A stretch of DNA of 64,000 bases from LZORAL124-50-18 sp051208045. Its GTDB lineage: Bacteria > Pseudomonadota > Gammaproteobacteria > Pseudomonadales > Oleiphilaceae. The notes under the pieces were generated by a model, which saw only the letters and a list, made by a program, of their open reading frames with translations, was not told where the DNA came from and did no database searches. The stretch spans positions 434,001 through 498,000 of the forward strand of contig JBPJFY010000001.1 of assembly GCA_051208045.1 (NCBI GenBank). The letters are read 5' to 3'. Position numbers and translations under genes: made by a program. Shown here piece after piece: positions 43,112 through 52,547 of this stretch. Positions within the stretch are counted from its first letter, which is position 1, and the number at the start of each line of letters is the position of its first letter.

Positions 43112-43139
43112 AAAGGAGACCCTCTCACGGGGAGAGGGT
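43112..43139 (-). terminator. Intrinsic terminator after the thiolase gene
   Basis: A perfect eight-pair stem, ACCCTCTC/GAGAGGGT (43119-43126 and 43132-43139), has a five-base loop. On the leftward strand it is followed by CTCCTTTTC. It lies 12 bases past the thiolase stop, so it separates that gene from the transporter operon. Confidence 0.65.
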
Positions 43140-43150
43140 GCTCAAAAGGG

Positions 43151-44443
43151 CTAGCGCTCAATAATGGCCGTGACTCCCTGGCCACCAGCTGCACAGATTG
43201 AAATCAATCCCCGGCCACTGCCTTTTTGCTCCAGCAGTTTGGCCAGAGTCGCCACAATGCGGGCACCGGTTGCAGCAAATGGATGACCTGCAGCGAGACT
43301 GCTGCCTTTGATGTTCAGTTTGGCGCGGTCAATACTGCCCAGAGGGGCGTTCAGGCCCAGTTTTTCCTTGCAGAAAGTCTCGTCCTCCCAGGCTTTCAAT
43401 GTGGCCAGGACCTGAGAAGCAAAGGCTTCGTGGATTTCGTAGTAGTCAAAATCCTGCAGTGTAAGACCTGCCTGCTCCAGCAGTTTGGGCACGGCGTAGG
43501 CCGGTGCCATCAATAACCCTTCTTTTTTACCGACAAAGTCGACTGCCGCGACCTGGCTGAAGGTCAGGTAGGCCTGTACCGGCAGATTATTGGCTTTCGC
43601 CCAGTCTTCCGAAGCCAGTAGCACGCAGGACGCGCCGTCGGTCAGTGCTGTACTGTTGCCGGCGGTCATGGTGCCATTTTCCTTATCGAAGCAGGGCTTC
43701 AATTTGGCCAGTGCTTCCGCCGTGGAATCCGGGCGCAACAAGTTATCTTTGCTGAGGCCTGCCAGGGGGGTCATGAGGTCCTCAAAAAAGCCTTCCTGGT
43801 AGGCAGCGGCGAGTTTCTGGTGGCTTTCTGCGGCCAATTGGTCCTGCTCAGCTCGTGGAATGCTCCATTCATGCGCCGTCACCTGGGCGTGATCACCCAT
43901 GGACATGCCGGTGCGCGGCTCACCATTTTCCGGAATCAGCGGGAGCAAGTGCTTAGGACGGAAGCGGGAGAGGATTTTCAACCGGGCTTGATTGGTTTTG
44001 GCGCGATTCAAATCCAGCAGAATGTTTCGCAAGCCTTCGCTGACGCCAATGGGGGCATCGGAGGTTGTGTCACTGCCGCCTGCAATGCCACACTCGATCT
44101 GGCCCAGGGCAATTTTATTGGCAACGAGGATGGCCGCTTCCAGCCCGGTACCGCACGCCTGCTGTATGTCGTATGCTGTGGTTTCCGGGGCGAGGCCAGA
44201 ACTCAACACGGCTTCCCGAGTTAGGTTGAAATCCCTGGAGTGTTTTATGACCGCGCCTGCGACCACTTCGCCCAGCTGCTTGCCCTGGAGTTGGTAGCGA
44301 TCCACCAGACCTCGCAATGCGGCCGTGAGCATTTCCTGGTTGCTGAGTTTCGCATAAGCGGTGTTGGATCGAGCAAATGGAATCCGGTTGCCGCCAATGA
44401 TAGCGACACGTCGAATGGAGGGGGCTTTCGGTGCTTTTGCCAT
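43151..44443 (-). CDS. Acetyl-CoA C-acyltransferase (thiolase, FadI-like)
   Basis: A 430-residue thiolase. The nucleophile is Cys97 in QQACGTGLEAA; the second half has AAGHPFAATGARI with the catalytic His and SICAAGGQG with the second catalytic Cys. Length and N-terminus (RRVAIIGGNRIPFARSNTAY) fit the FadI branch rather than PhaA. It would cleave or form beta-ketoacyl-CoA. It is divergent from the FabG-like gene and near the MaoC hydratase. With those it forms a fatty acyl-CoA set. Confidence 0.92.
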   Translation of the reverse strand: MAKAPKAPSIRRVAIIGGNRIPFARSNTAYAKLSNQEMLTAALRGLVDRYQLQGKQLGEVVAGAVIKHSRDFNLTREAVLSSGLAPETTAYDIQQACGTGLEAAILVANKIALGQIECGIAGGSDTTSDAPIGVSEGLRNILLDLNRAKTNQARLKILSRFRPKHLLPLIPENGEPRTGMSMGDHAQVTAHEWSIPRAEQDQLAAESHQKLAAAYQEGFFEDLMTPLAGLSKDNLLRPDSTAEALAKLKPCFDKENGTMTAGNSTALTDGASCVLLASEDWAKANNLPVQAYLTFSQVAAVDFVGKKEGLLMAPAYAVPKLLEQAGLTLQDFDYYEIHEAFASQVLATLKAWEDETFCKEKLGLNAPLGSIDRAKLNIKGSSLAAGHPFAATGARIVATLAKLLEQKGSGRGLISICAAGGQGVTAIIER

Positions 44444-44673
44444 AATTCAATCCTGCTGAAAAGTTGCATTGAAGGTTCCTGCGACGGACTGTAGCAAATA
44501 AAAAGGCAGCCCGACAGCGCTGGATGGGTCACAGTATCGGTGAGACCTGCCATCTTCGCATTGGCGAGTTTGACAAAAAAGGGCAATGTCCGAGTCAATT
44601 TAATTTTGCTAACATGCGTCACAATAGATAGCGTAAATCTGTAGACAGCCAATTCAGGAGCGAAGTAAATACC

Positions 44674-46077
44674 ATGTCCGATCTCTATCAGAAAGTCGTG
44701 AACACCCCGGTAGGCAAATCTGTTGTAAGCGCGTTGAATCTGCCCGCGCCGGTGCTGTTGGAGCGCTACGAGAGCGCGGATGCCATTCGGGTGCATGGGA
44801 ATGTGTTGCTCGGAGGCAGTACCGGGGCAGAATTGCTCGATGCATTGAGCGCCTTGTTTGGGCATCCCGAAGCGCACCTCTTTTGTCCAAAGCCGTCTTC
44901 AACAGCGTCAGGCGGGCTTGCCCGAGCGCAAAACGTGGATCTGGCGCACCTTGACGAGAAACAGCGCTTCAAAGCGCTGGTGTTTGATGCTTCGGGGATT
45001 GAGTCCAGTCAGCAGCTAAAAGAACTGTATGAGTTTTATCACCCAACGATTGGTGCCCTGAGCAAGTGTGGTCGCGTGCTGGTGGTGGGCACTGATCCAG
45101 CGGAATGTGACCCAGGTAAGGCTGCTGCGCAACAGGCGCTGTTGGGATTTGTGAAAAGCGTTGGCAAGGAAGTCGGCAAAAAAGGCGCGACGGCCAACCT
45201 GGTGTATGTAAAGTCGGGGGCGACCAGTGCTGAAATGCTTCGCTCCTCGGTTGAGTTCTTCACGTCACCTCGGTCGGCCTACGTTTCGGGGCAGAGTGTC
45301 GTCGTCACCAAAGCAAAAGTGTCGACAAAGGGCGACGAGAGCACCTCGCTGGTGGGGAAAACCGCACTGGTGACAGGGGCGTCCCGAGGCATAGGTGAGT
45401 CCATTGCCGGTGTGCTTGCCCGTTACGGTGCCACGGTGATCTGTCTGGATGTACCTCAGGCGGAAGAAGACTTGAAGCGCGTGGCGGGGGCGATCGACGG
45501 CTTGGTGCTGAGCCAGGATATTACACAGGCTGAAGCGCCGGAACGAATTGCGCAGTTTATCACGGAGCATACCGGCGGATTAGATATCGTTGTGCACAAT
45601 GCCGGTGTTACCCGGGATAAAACCCTGGGCAGGATGAAAGCGCATTTTTGGGACTTGCTGATGGACATCAATTTGACTGCCATGGAGCGCATGAATCAGC
45701 ATTTTCTGGAAAAAGGCGTGATCAACAAGCAGGGTCGGATCGTCTGTGTGGCTTCCATCAGCGGGATTGCCGGTAATTTCGGACAATCCAACTACGCCGC
45801 ATCCAAGTCCGGCGTGATTGGTTATGTGGAGTCGATGAGCAAGCATCTGGATGCGGGCATGACCATCAACGCGGTGGCCCCCGGATTCATTGAAACCCAG
45901 ATGACCGCCGCCATTCCCTTTGCGATCCGTGAAGCCGGACGGCGTATGAACAGTCTGTCTCAAGGCGGTCAGCCGGTGGATGTGGCCGAAACCATCGCTT
46001 ACTTCGCCAGTCCGTATTCACAGTCGGTGAATGGCAATGTGGTCCGGGTGTGTGGCCTAAGCCTGATTGGGCGTTAA
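44674..46077 (+). CDS. FabG-like 3-oxoacyl-(ACP/CoA) reductase with N-terminal extension
   Basis: A 467-residue short-chain dehydrogenase of the long FabG4-like type. A degenerate Rossmann domain occupies residues 1-210. The catalytic domain follows with TGASRGIGES, the NAG motif (HNAGVTRDKT), and Tyr374/Lys378 in YAASK. Such reductases act on CoA thioesters with NAD(H). It is divergent from the thiolase gene and convergent with the AraC gene, their stops overlapping by four bases. Confidence 0.92.
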   Translation: MSDLYQKVVNTPVGKSVVSALNLPAPVLLERYESADAIRVHGNVLLGGSTGAELLDALSALFGHPEAHLFCPKPSSTASGGLARAQNVDLAHLDEKQRFKALVFDASGIESSQQLKELYEFYHPTIGALSKCGRVLVVGTDPAECDPGKAAAQQALLGFVKSVGKEVGKKGATANLVYVKSGATSAEMLRSSVEFFTSPRSAYVSGQSVVVTKAKVSTKGDESTSLVGKTALVTGASRGIGESIAGVLARYGATVICLDVPQAEEDLKRVAGAIDGLVLSQDITQAEAPERIAQFITEHTGGLDIVVHNAGVTRDKTLGRMKAHFWDLLMDINLTAMERMNQHFLEKGVINKQGRIVCVASISGIAGNFGQSNYAASKSGVIGYVESMSKHLDAGMTINAVAPGFIETQMTAAIPFAIREAGRRMNSLSQGGQPVDVAETIAYFASPYSQSVNGNVVRVCGLSLIGR

Positions 46078-47084
46078 TCCGTCCGCTTGCTTTTCCGGTA
46101 TTCAATCGGGGTCATCTCAGACCACCGTTTGAATGCCCGGTAGAAGGTGCTGGGCTCTGAGAATCCCGTGAGATACACAATTTCATCGATGGATTCATTG
46201 GTCCCGGCCAACAACCGCTTAGCCAAACGGAAACGGTAATCGGCGAGAATGTGATTGAAGCTGGTACCCGCTTCCGTGAGACGGGTGCGTAGTGAGCGGG
46301 GTTTGGTGTCCAGCCGCTCGGCAATCAACTCCAGTGTGATCTCCCCGGATTCCAATAACTCGGCGATGATGCGTTCCACCTGACTGATGATGTCCATTTT
46401 CTCCAGACGGGCGACCTGCTCACTGGCGAGCTTCTCGTGCAACGCCATCAGCTCGGGCTCGGCATGGGGTGAGGTGAGGTTCAGCATTTCCCGGTCAAAG
46501 TATAAACGATTCTCGGGTTGATCAAACTCCACCGGGCACCCCAGAACGGCTTCGACTTCCCGCCAGTTGTCCGGGCGTGCATGGACAAAATCGATCTTGC
46601 CGGGGCGAAAACGCTGATCCGTCACGAAGATAAAAAAGCCGATCAGACCCTGAGCAAAACATTCGTTAAAGTGGCGGAGCCGGCCAACTTCTTCGGAGGC
46701 CGTCTTCACCTTCATATAACAGGGATTGGTGTTTGAGATGACTTCAGCGTCGGAAGCATCACTGATCAGGCGCTGGTAATTCAGTGCCCGTTTCAGCCCT
46801 TCGCCGAAGGTGGGGCTGCTCAGGAACAGATATTCCAGCACCTGACCGCGAAACACCGGAAGGTGTTGCCCTAAGTGTAAGCCGATGTCTGGATCTTCAG
46901 AAATTTGCTCAACGGTTTCCCAAAACATGAGCTGGGCGTTATGCGGAGTGCGCAGGTCGCTGGATTGCAGGTAGTCGGGCGTAACGCCCAAACGATTAAG
47001 CAGCGCGCCCGTGTTCATGCCGGATTTGGTTATTGCCTGGATAATCATGCGGAACATGATTCCGGCATCTTTCAGTTCACTCAT
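46074..47084 (-). CDS. AraC-family transcription regulator (AraC-type ligand-binding domain)
   Basis: A 336-residue regulator. The N-terminal 200 residues match the OruR/ArgR-like arabinose-binding-type domain common in lipid-related AraC proteins (LGVTPDYLQSSDLRTPHN). The C-terminal AraC helix-turn-helix ends with IVYLTGFSEPSTFYRAFKRW. It is flanked by FabG-like and MaoC genes and is divergent from maoC by about 150 bases. It likely controls that locus in response to a fatty-acid signal. Confidence 0.88.
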   Translation of the reverse strand: MSELKDAGIMFRMIIQAITKSGMNTGALLNRLGVTPDYLQSSDLRTPHNAQLMFWETVEQISEDPDIGLHLGQHLPVFRGQVLEYLFLSSPTFGEGLKRALNYQRLISDASDAEVISNTNPCYMKVKTASEEVGRLRHFNECFAQGLIGFFIFVTDQRFRPGKIDFVHARPDNWREVEAVLGCPVEFDQPENRLYFDREMLNLTSPHAEPELMALHEKLASEQVARLEKMDIISQVERIIAELLESGEITLELIAERLDTKPRSLRTRLTEAGTSFNHILADYRFRLAKRLLAGTNESIDEIVYLTGFSEPSTFYRAFKRWSEMTPIEYRKSKRTD

Positions 47085-47237
47085 ACCGGGTTGTGATCCT
47101 TCCGTAGCTGGTCATCAGAGAATGCATCGCGGGTGATTGGCCGAATTCTGCGGTATAACGATGGGTTTGGCCAATGTTGAATTGGTGCTATCGTTTTAGA
47201 ATAGCAATACCTGAAACGAAAAACGAGGTGTGCTTTG

Positions 47238-48155
47238 ATGGTGCAATCACAAATTCGGCATTTGAATGCCTTACCTGGAACCGGAGCCGTGTTCCGCAAT
47301 CTGGCGTTGGCTACCGTAAAAAAGGCGCTCGCGAAGCGATCCTCGGATCCGGCCGCACTGGCCGCAGCCATTCCGCAAAAAACACTGCATGTGGCGAATG
47401 TTCGTCTGGATAAAGCCAATCTGCAGGCGTATCGCCGGCTCTGCGGTTTTTCGGATCGATTGACCGTACCGGCGACTTATCTGCATTTGCCCGCGTTTCC
47501 GCTGCATCTGTCGCTCATTTCCGGCGCAGACTTTCCGTTACCGTTGGCGGGCCTGGTGCATCTGCGCAACGGCATTACCCAGTATCGCCCCGTCAGTGCG
47601 GACGAAGTGCTCGACTATCAAGCCACCCTCACTCCCGGCCGTGTTGGGGAGAAGGGCGTGGAATTAGATATCGTGACCGAAGTGACGGCCGGTGGCACGC
47701 TCGTGTGGCGGGAAGTGAGTACTAACCTGTATCGTATCCGAGCGAACACGCGATCGACGGCTAAAAAAGTGGCCACCTACGATCAGTATTCCGAGGGCGT
47801 GACAATCACCTTGCCGGAAAGCCTGGGGAGAAAGTATGCGGCGGTGTCCGGGGATTTCAACCCGATTCATTTATACCCCTGGACCGCGAAACCGCTCGGA
47901 TTTTCCCGTGCCATCATTCATGGGATGTGGACGCATGCCTGTTCTCTGGCGGAAATCGAGCGCACATTGAAGGACACCTGGATGCAACAGCCCTTCTCGC
48001 TGGACGTGGACTTTAAGCTTCCGGTGTTTTTACCGGCAGAGGTGTGCGTTTGTTGGGGGCCGCTTGAATCAGAGCACGGGGATTCCCTGACGTTCGCAGT
48101 CACCGATGTCGCGCGAAAGAAACCCCATTTAACCGGCCGGGTAAAGAAAATTTGA
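47238..48155 (+). CDS. MaoC-like (R)-specific enoyl-CoA hydratase/dehydratase
   Basis: A 305-residue two-domain MaoC protein with a double hot-dog fold. The hydratase-2 motif is in the second half: YAAVSGDFNPIHLYPWTAK, with the catalytic Asp and His, then HGMWTHA. It would interconvert enoyl- and 3-hydroxyacyl-CoA. Start at the ATG 47238, preceded by GAGGTG; the TTG just before it is less likely. With the FabG-like reductase and thiolase it completes a beta-oxidation-like or reverse set of activities. Confidence 0.9.
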   Translation: MVQSQIRHLNALPGTGAVFRNLALATVKKALAKRSSDPAALAAAIPQKTLHVANVRLDKANLQAYRRLCGFSDRLTVPATYLHLPAFPLHLSLISGADFPLPLAGLVHLRNGITQYRPVSADEVLDYQATLTPGRVGEKGVELDIVTEVTAGGTLVWREVSTNLYRIRANTRSTAKKVATYDQYSEGVTITLPESLGRKYAAVSGDFNPIHLYPWTAKPLGFSRAIIHGMWTHACSLAEIERTLKDTWMQQPFSLDVDFKLPVFLPAEVCVCWGPLESEHGDSLTFAVTDVARKKPHLTGRVKKI

Positions 48156-48163
48156 GGATGACC

Positions 48164-48454
48164 ATGGCGGAACACCACTGGCATGTAAAAAATCTGGGGG
48201 ATGCACTGCTGGCAAGCCCCGCATTAAGCCACGTAGAAGCGCTGTTTGAAGCAATCTATGGGGATTCTGGCGTTCCGGCGGTGTTTGTGCGCCATGAGTC
48301 CGAAGGTCAGCTGCATTGTTCGGTGATGCTGTACTTTCCCCCGGAGGCTCAGGAGCTTGCTCAGCGTGTGCAGGCTCGCCGGTGCCATCCACCGGGAAAG
48401 GACGGCCTCAGTGTGTTGGTGGGGGATGAGGACGGCCTCTTGCGTTGGTTTTGA
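48164..48454 (+). CDS. Small hypothetical protein
   Basis: A 96-residue protein without a motif I recognise. It starts MAEHHWHVKN and ends LLRWF, with a predicted mixed alpha/beta fold and no signal peptide. The ATG at 48164 has GAGGATGA just upstream; the frame is open to 48152, overlapping the maoC stop. It is probably co-transcribed with maoC. Confidence 0.6.
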   Translation: MAEHHWHVKNLGDALLASPALSHVEALFEAIYGDSGVPAVFVRHESEGQLHCSVMLYFPPEAQELAQRVQARRCHPPGKDGLSVLVGDEDGLLRWF

Positions 48455-48538
48455 AGGATACACTCTGGAATAGGTTGCTGATTCTATCAAGCCTGCTATA
48501 AAGTAACGGCAGACAACAGATGACCTAAGGAGAGGCCC

Positions 48539-48850
48539 ATGGGATTCTTTACCAAACAAAAATGCGATGTCGATAAGTTAAAAATCATGATCAGTGCGGA
48601 GATGGAAAGCTTTATCCGAGAGCGATTCATGTTAACTGCGGCAGAGCTGGAAATGTCCGACCACAGCCAGGGCATCGACATTATCTTTCGTTTTGTGAAG
48701 AAAGACCTCTCGCCCATCAAGAAAAAAGTGTCGTATCAGGTAAAACTCAAAGATCTCGACGGAAAGTACGAAGAAACCGTTTTTTCTGAGGTAAAAAAGG
48801 GTTTGTCCAAACTGGTTCAGATTCGGCTGGATGAAATGCTGGATGGTTGA
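48539..48850 (+). CDS. Small hypothetical protein
   Basis: A 103-residue, highly charged cytoplasmic protein with alternating Lys and Glu/Asp. The pattern KVSYQVKLKDLDGKYEE suggests a beta-rich middle and helical ends. No family is recognised. A strong ribosome site (AAGGAGAGG) precedes its ATG. The end overlaps the start of the phosphotransferase gene by 20 bases, implying a shared transcript. Confidence 0.65.
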   Translation: MGFFTKQKCDVDKLKIMISAEMESFIRERFMLTAAELEMSDHSQGIDIIFRFVKKDLSPIKKKVSYQVKLKDLDGKYEETVFSEVKKGLSKLVQIRLDEMLDG

Positions 48851-49862
48851 GGGGGATGCCCCCGGGCAGGCTGGCGACCTGCCACCGTCACTCCAGACAT
48901 TTATTCTGCAGCAAACGCAAGCAACGAGCTTTCACGCGCTGGAAACCATACAGTCATTGTGGAGCGGCTACGGAAGTATTGTACGGCTTGCGCTTCAGGG
49001 CAGTCCTCTGCAAACCGTGGTGTTGAAACACGTATCGTTACCCGAAAAGGCCCGGCATCCTCGGGGATGGAATACCAACATCTCCCACCAACGCAAGATT
49101 CAGTCCTACCATAACGAGATGGCCTGGTATCGGGAGTGGGCGCAGCACTGCGATGATACCTGTCGCGTGCCGCGGACACTGGGCGTAATGGAAGCAGGCG
49201 GAGAATTTGTCCTGATTCTGGAAGACCTGGATGCGGCCGGGTATGATCTGCGTGTCGAAACGCCCACACACCCTCAGGTACACGCCTGCATCCGATGGCT
49301 GGCCTTTTTTCATGCGCGATTTCTCGGTCAATCGCCTACCCATCTCTGGCCTGTGGGAACCTATTGGCATCTGGCGACCCGCCCGGACGAATTTGCTGCG
49401 CTCAACGACTCCGAATTAAAGGTATTTGCCCGTCGTATTGATGAAACGCTTTCAAGGTGTGAATACCAGACGCTGGTTCACGGGGATGCCAAGCTGGCCA
49501 ATTTCTGCTTTTCCGCCGATGATCCTGCCGTGGCGGCGGTAGATTTTCAATACGTCGGTGGTGGCTGTGGCATGAAAGACCTCGCCTACTTTATCAGCAG
49601 TTGTTTCGATGAGTCAGACTGTGAGCGGTGGGCACCGGAGCTGCTGGATGCGTATTTTATGCAGTTGCATGCCGCGCTGAAACACCTCGGGATCGACACC
49701 AATTTTCAGGCTTTGGAACGCGAGTGGCGCGAGCTGTATCCTGTCGCCTGGACGGATTTTTACCGTTTTCTTAAAGGCTGGAGCCCAGGGCACTGGAAGA
49801 TTCATGGGTACAGCGAGCGTTTGGCTCGGGAGACGATTCGTAATCTGGCCGGTGACCGCTAA
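48831..49862 (+). CDS. Aminoglycoside phosphotransferase/choline kinase-like kinase
   Basis: A 343-residue protein of the protein-kinase-like phosphotransferase superfamily, EcKinase/CHK-like branch. It has the catalytic loop LVHGDAKLANFCF and the metal-binding VDFQYVGGGCGMKDLAYF. A lysine that may bind ATP lies in VLKHVSLP. The small-molecule substrate is unknown. ATGs at 48831 and 48843 are both possible. It is convergent with the M23 peptidase gene, and the two stops lie inside a shared hairpin. Confidence 0.85.
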   Translation: MKCWMVEGDAPGQAGDLPPSLQTFILQQTQATSFHALETIQSLWSGYGSIVRLALQGSPLQTVVLKHVSLPEKARHPRGWNTNISHQRKIQSYHNEMAWYREWAQHCDDTCRVPRTLGVMEAGGEFVLILEDLDAAGYDLRVETPTHPQVHACIRWLAFFHARFLGQSPTHLWPVGTYWHLATRPDEFAALNDSELKVFARRIDETLSRCEYQTLVHGDAKLANFCFSADDPAVAAVDFQYVGGGCGMKDLAYFISSCFDESDCERWAPELLDAYFMQLHAALKHLGIDTNFQALEREWRELYPVAWTDFYRFLKGWSPGHWKIHGYSERLARETIRNLAGDR

Positions 49863-49875
49863 ATGCGGCGGTCAC
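49852..49875. terminator. Shared hairpin between convergent genes
   Basis: A perfect eight-pair inverted repeat, GTGACCGC/GCGGTCAC (49852-49859 and 49868-49875), has an eight-base loop and spans both stop codons of two convergent genes. T runs are poor on both sides, so it could be a weak bidirectional terminator. Confidence 0.45.
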
Positions 49876-50729
49876 TGCGGCTTACCCTTCATTACCAGGG
49901 CGGGGTCCAGGCGCACCTGAAACCAGTTCAAACGCCAATCGAGGTGCGGTCCGGTGGACCGGCCTTTTGATCCCACCAGAGCAACTTTATCGCCGCGTTT
50001 GATCTGTGTGCCGGTTTCCACCAGCACTTTGCTGAGGTGAATAAAGGTACTGGATATGCCCATGCCGTGGTCGATTATCAGTGTGCCGCCGGAATAAAAC
50101 ATATCCTGATGTGCCAGTGTCACCACGCCATCTGCCGGCGCGACCACAGGGGTGCCGACCGGCGCGGCAATGTCGAGCCCAAAGTGTGGCCGCCGGGGTT
50201 CGCCGTTATAAAATCGCTGACTGCCATAGACGCCGGTAATGGGCCCTTTGAGCGGCCAATCGAAACCGGGCAGGAAGTCCAGACGCTGTGAGAAAGCTCT
50301 TCGCGCTTCATTGACCAGGTGGGTTTCCTTGCGAATACGTTCCAGGTTTTTTTTCGAAGGACTCATGATCTTTTTCGGGATACCCTCAATCCGCTGAATG
50401 TTGTATTCGCGGGAAGTAATCTGAATCGAGTAATTATGCCGGGAGCCGTCGGGTACGGTGAGTTTGAGTTGATGTTCCAGCGCTTCATCTCGGCCAAATC
50501 CGAGCACAAATTCACCGGAATCTGCGATCGCGACATCTTTATCATTCAGAGCCAGACGCGCGCCTGTGGGCGCTTTCCCTATCACCATGCCTCCCTGAGT
50601 GAACTCTCCGGTCAGGGTCAGCGCTTGGATTGCTGCTGCATTGGTCTGCCCCTCGGGAGGCTGTTCTGCCGAGGATGGTGGCGAGATAAAGGAAGCAAAG
50701 GCGAAGATCGCGGGGATAAAAAAACGCAT
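49872..50729 (-). CDS. M23-family (LytM-type) metallopeptidase, exported
   Basis: A 285-residue periplasmic protein. The ATG at 50729 starts a signal peptide (FFIPAIFAFASFISPPSSA) and has CAGGAAAC upstream. The C-terminal LytM domain has the metal motif HFGLDIAAPVGTPV. The second motif reads GPHLDW, with His-x-Asp where classical M23 enzymes have His-x-His; I recall this form in a group of proteobacterial M23 proteins. A conserved N-terminal beta domain precedes it. Role in cell-wall cleavage or in activating amidases. Confidence 0.88.
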   Translation of the reverse strand: MRFFIPAIFAFASFISPPSSAEQPPEGQTNAAAIQALTLTGEFTQGGMVIGKAPTGARLALNDKDVAIADSGEFVLGFGRDEALEHQLKLTVPDGSRHNYSIQITSREYNIQRIEGIPKKIMSPSKKNLERIRKETHLVNEARRAFSQRLDFLPGFDWPLKGPITGVYGSQRFYNGEPRRPHFGLDIAAPVGTPVVAPADGVVTLAHQDMFYSGGTLIIDHGMGISSTFIHLSKVLVETGTQIKRGDKVALVGSKGRSTGPHLDWRLNWFQVRLDPALVMKGKPQ

Positions 50730-50823
50730 GAAGTTTCCTGGATTACAAACGCGGATGAATGTGTCATAGTGGCAGAAGAAGAGCATACCACCAATCGTTC
50801 AGAAACGACATGCGGGAGGGGGA

Positions 50824-51915
50824 ATGAACACACCTGGGGCGTTTCCAACCCGGTTCTGGCACTTGCTGGATGACGGACGCGTGCAGTGCGATGTCTGTCC
50901 ACGCGCCTGTAAACTGCACGAAGGACAGCAGGGCCTCTGCTTTGTGCGTGCCAGAGAGAATGATCAGATTGTCTTGACCACCTATGGCCGATCCAGCGGA
51001 TTCTGCATTGATCCTATTGAGAAAAAGCCGCTCAATCACTTTCTTCCGGGTACGCCGATCCTGTCGTTTGGGACAGCCGGCTGCAATTTGGCGTGTAAAT
51101 TCTGCCAGAATTGGGACATGAGCAAATCACGGGAAATGGACACGCTGGCAGACAGTGCCCTGCCGGATGAGCTCGCGCAGGCAGCGTTGGATACTGGTTG
51201 CAGAAGCATTGCATTTACCTACAATGATCCAGCCATTTTTCTGGAGTATGCGGTGGATACGGCCATTGCCTGCCATGAGCGGGGAGTTAAAGCGGTCGCC
51301 GTGACCGCCGGGTACCTGTGCATGGCGCCGGCTAAAGCGCTGTTTGCGCACATTGATGCTGCAAATATTGATCTCAAGGCATTCTCGGATGACTTCTACT
51401 TCAAGATCTGTGGGGGCCACCTGCAACCCGTATTGGATGTGCTGGTGTATCTCAAGCAAGAGACGGACGTGTGGTTTGAGTTGACTACCTTATTGATTCC
51501 AGGAAAAAATGATTCGGACGATGAGTTACACCGTATGTGTGCATGGGTGGCAGCAAATCTGGGGCCGGATGTGCCCATGCACTTTACCGCCTTTCACCCC
51601 GATTGGAAAATGCGGGATATCCTGCACACGCCCGCAGAAACGTTGACCCGGGCAAGGGCAGTGGCATTGGCAAGCGGAGTACGGTATGCCTACACCGGCA
51701 ATGTGCATGATTCCGCGGGTAGCAGCACCTGGTGTCCCGGGTGTGGTGCCTGTTTAATCGAACGCGACTGGTATCAGCTCGGGGAATGGCATTTGGATGC
51801 GCACGGGCGTTGTGCAACGTGTGGCACGCAGATTCCGGGACATTTCGAACCTCAGCCAGGTACGTGGGGGCCGCGTAGACAGCCGGTGGCCTTTCATCGA
51901 TCCAGCGGACGATGA
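50824..51915 (+). CDS. AmmeMemoRadiSam-type radical SAM enzyme
   Basis: A 363-residue radical SAM protein. The [4Fe-4S] cluster motif is Cys87-x3-Cys91-x2-Cys94 (AGCNLACKFCQNW). An N-terminal Cys-rich segment (CDVCPRACKLHEGQQGLC) and a C-terminal one (CPGCG, CATCG) flank the core. This layout is that of the AmmeMemoRadiSam system enzyme (AmrS), whose reaction is unknown. The usual Memo and AMMECR1 partners are not in the window. Its stop overlaps the alkB start by four bases. Confidence 0.9.
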   Translation: MNTPGAFPTRFWHLLDDGRVQCDVCPRACKLHEGQQGLCFVRARENDQIVLTTYGRSSGFCIDPIEKKPLNHFLPGTPILSFGTAGCNLACKFCQNWDMSKSREMDTLADSALPDELAQAALDTGCRSIAFTYNDPAIFLEYAVDTAIACHERGVKAVAVTAGYLCMAPAKALFAHIDAANIDLKAFSDDFYFKICGGHLQPVLDVLVYLKQETDVWFELTTLLIPGKNDSDDELHRMCAWVAANLGPDVPMHFTAFHPDWKMRDILHTPAETLTRARAVALASGVRYAYTGNVHDSAGSSTWCPGCGACLIERDWYQLGEWHLDAHGRCATCGTQIPGHFEPQPGTWGPRRQPVAFHRSSGR

Positions 51916-52514
51916 ACGACACTATTCTTCTTCCGCCCAACGGGCGTTTGGACTTTGTTCAGACATTTTTTTCTGACGAGCAGGCGGACCGTTACTTTTC
52001 GTGTTTCTCTGAACGCATTCGTTGGCAGCAGGACAGCATTAAAATTCACGGTAAAACACTGCCCATTCCCCGTTTACAGGCCTGGTACGGTGATCCGCAG
52101 GCGGCCTACACCTATTCCGGACTGACGATGCAGCCCCAGGCTTTTTTTGATGAGCTGACGCAGGTGCGCACTGCTTTGTGTGATTGGGCTTCTGCGACCT
52201 TAGGGCAGGCGATTCAGTTTAACAGCGTGCTGTGCAATCTTTATCGGGATGGGCAGGACAGCGTATCATGGCACAGTGATGATGAGCCGGAGTTGGGCAG
52301 GGATCCGGTGATTGCGTCTGTGTCGCTTGGGGGAATGCGAACTTTCAGCTTACAGCATAAAAAAAACAAGGCTCAAAAGTCACGTCTGGTCTTACCGCAC
52401 AATTCGGTGCTCTTGATGTCGGGGGATTTACAGCATTTCTGGCGTCATCAGGTGGCGAAAACCGCGAAAGCCTGTGCACCAAGGATCAATTTGACGTTCC
52501 GGTGGATTCAATGA
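51912..52514 (+). CDS. alkB: AlkB-type alpha-ketoglutarate-dependent dioxygenase
   Basis: A 200-residue Fe(II)/2-oxoglutarate dioxygenase of the AlkB family. The metal ligands are His121, Asp123 and His179. The 2-oxoglutarate-binding Arg is in RINLTFR (Arg191/Arg197). YRDGQDSVSWHSDDE is the ALKBH2/3-like signature, so oxidative demethylation of alkylated DNA or RNA is the likely role. It is translationally coupled to the radical SAM gene (ATGA). Confidence 0.93.
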   Translation: MNDTILLPPNGRLDFVQTFFSDEQADRYFSCFSERIRWQQDSIKIHGKTLPIPRLQAWYGDPQAAYTYSGLTMQPQAFFDELTQVRTALCDWASATLGQAIQFNSVLCNLYRDGQDSVSWHSDDEPELGRDPVIASVSLGGMRTFSLQHKKNKAQKSRLVLPHNSVLLMSGDLQHFWRHQVAKTAKACAPRINLTFRWIQ

Positions 52515-52547
52515 AGGGGGAGCTACTGACCGAAGTTCTGATTGAAA

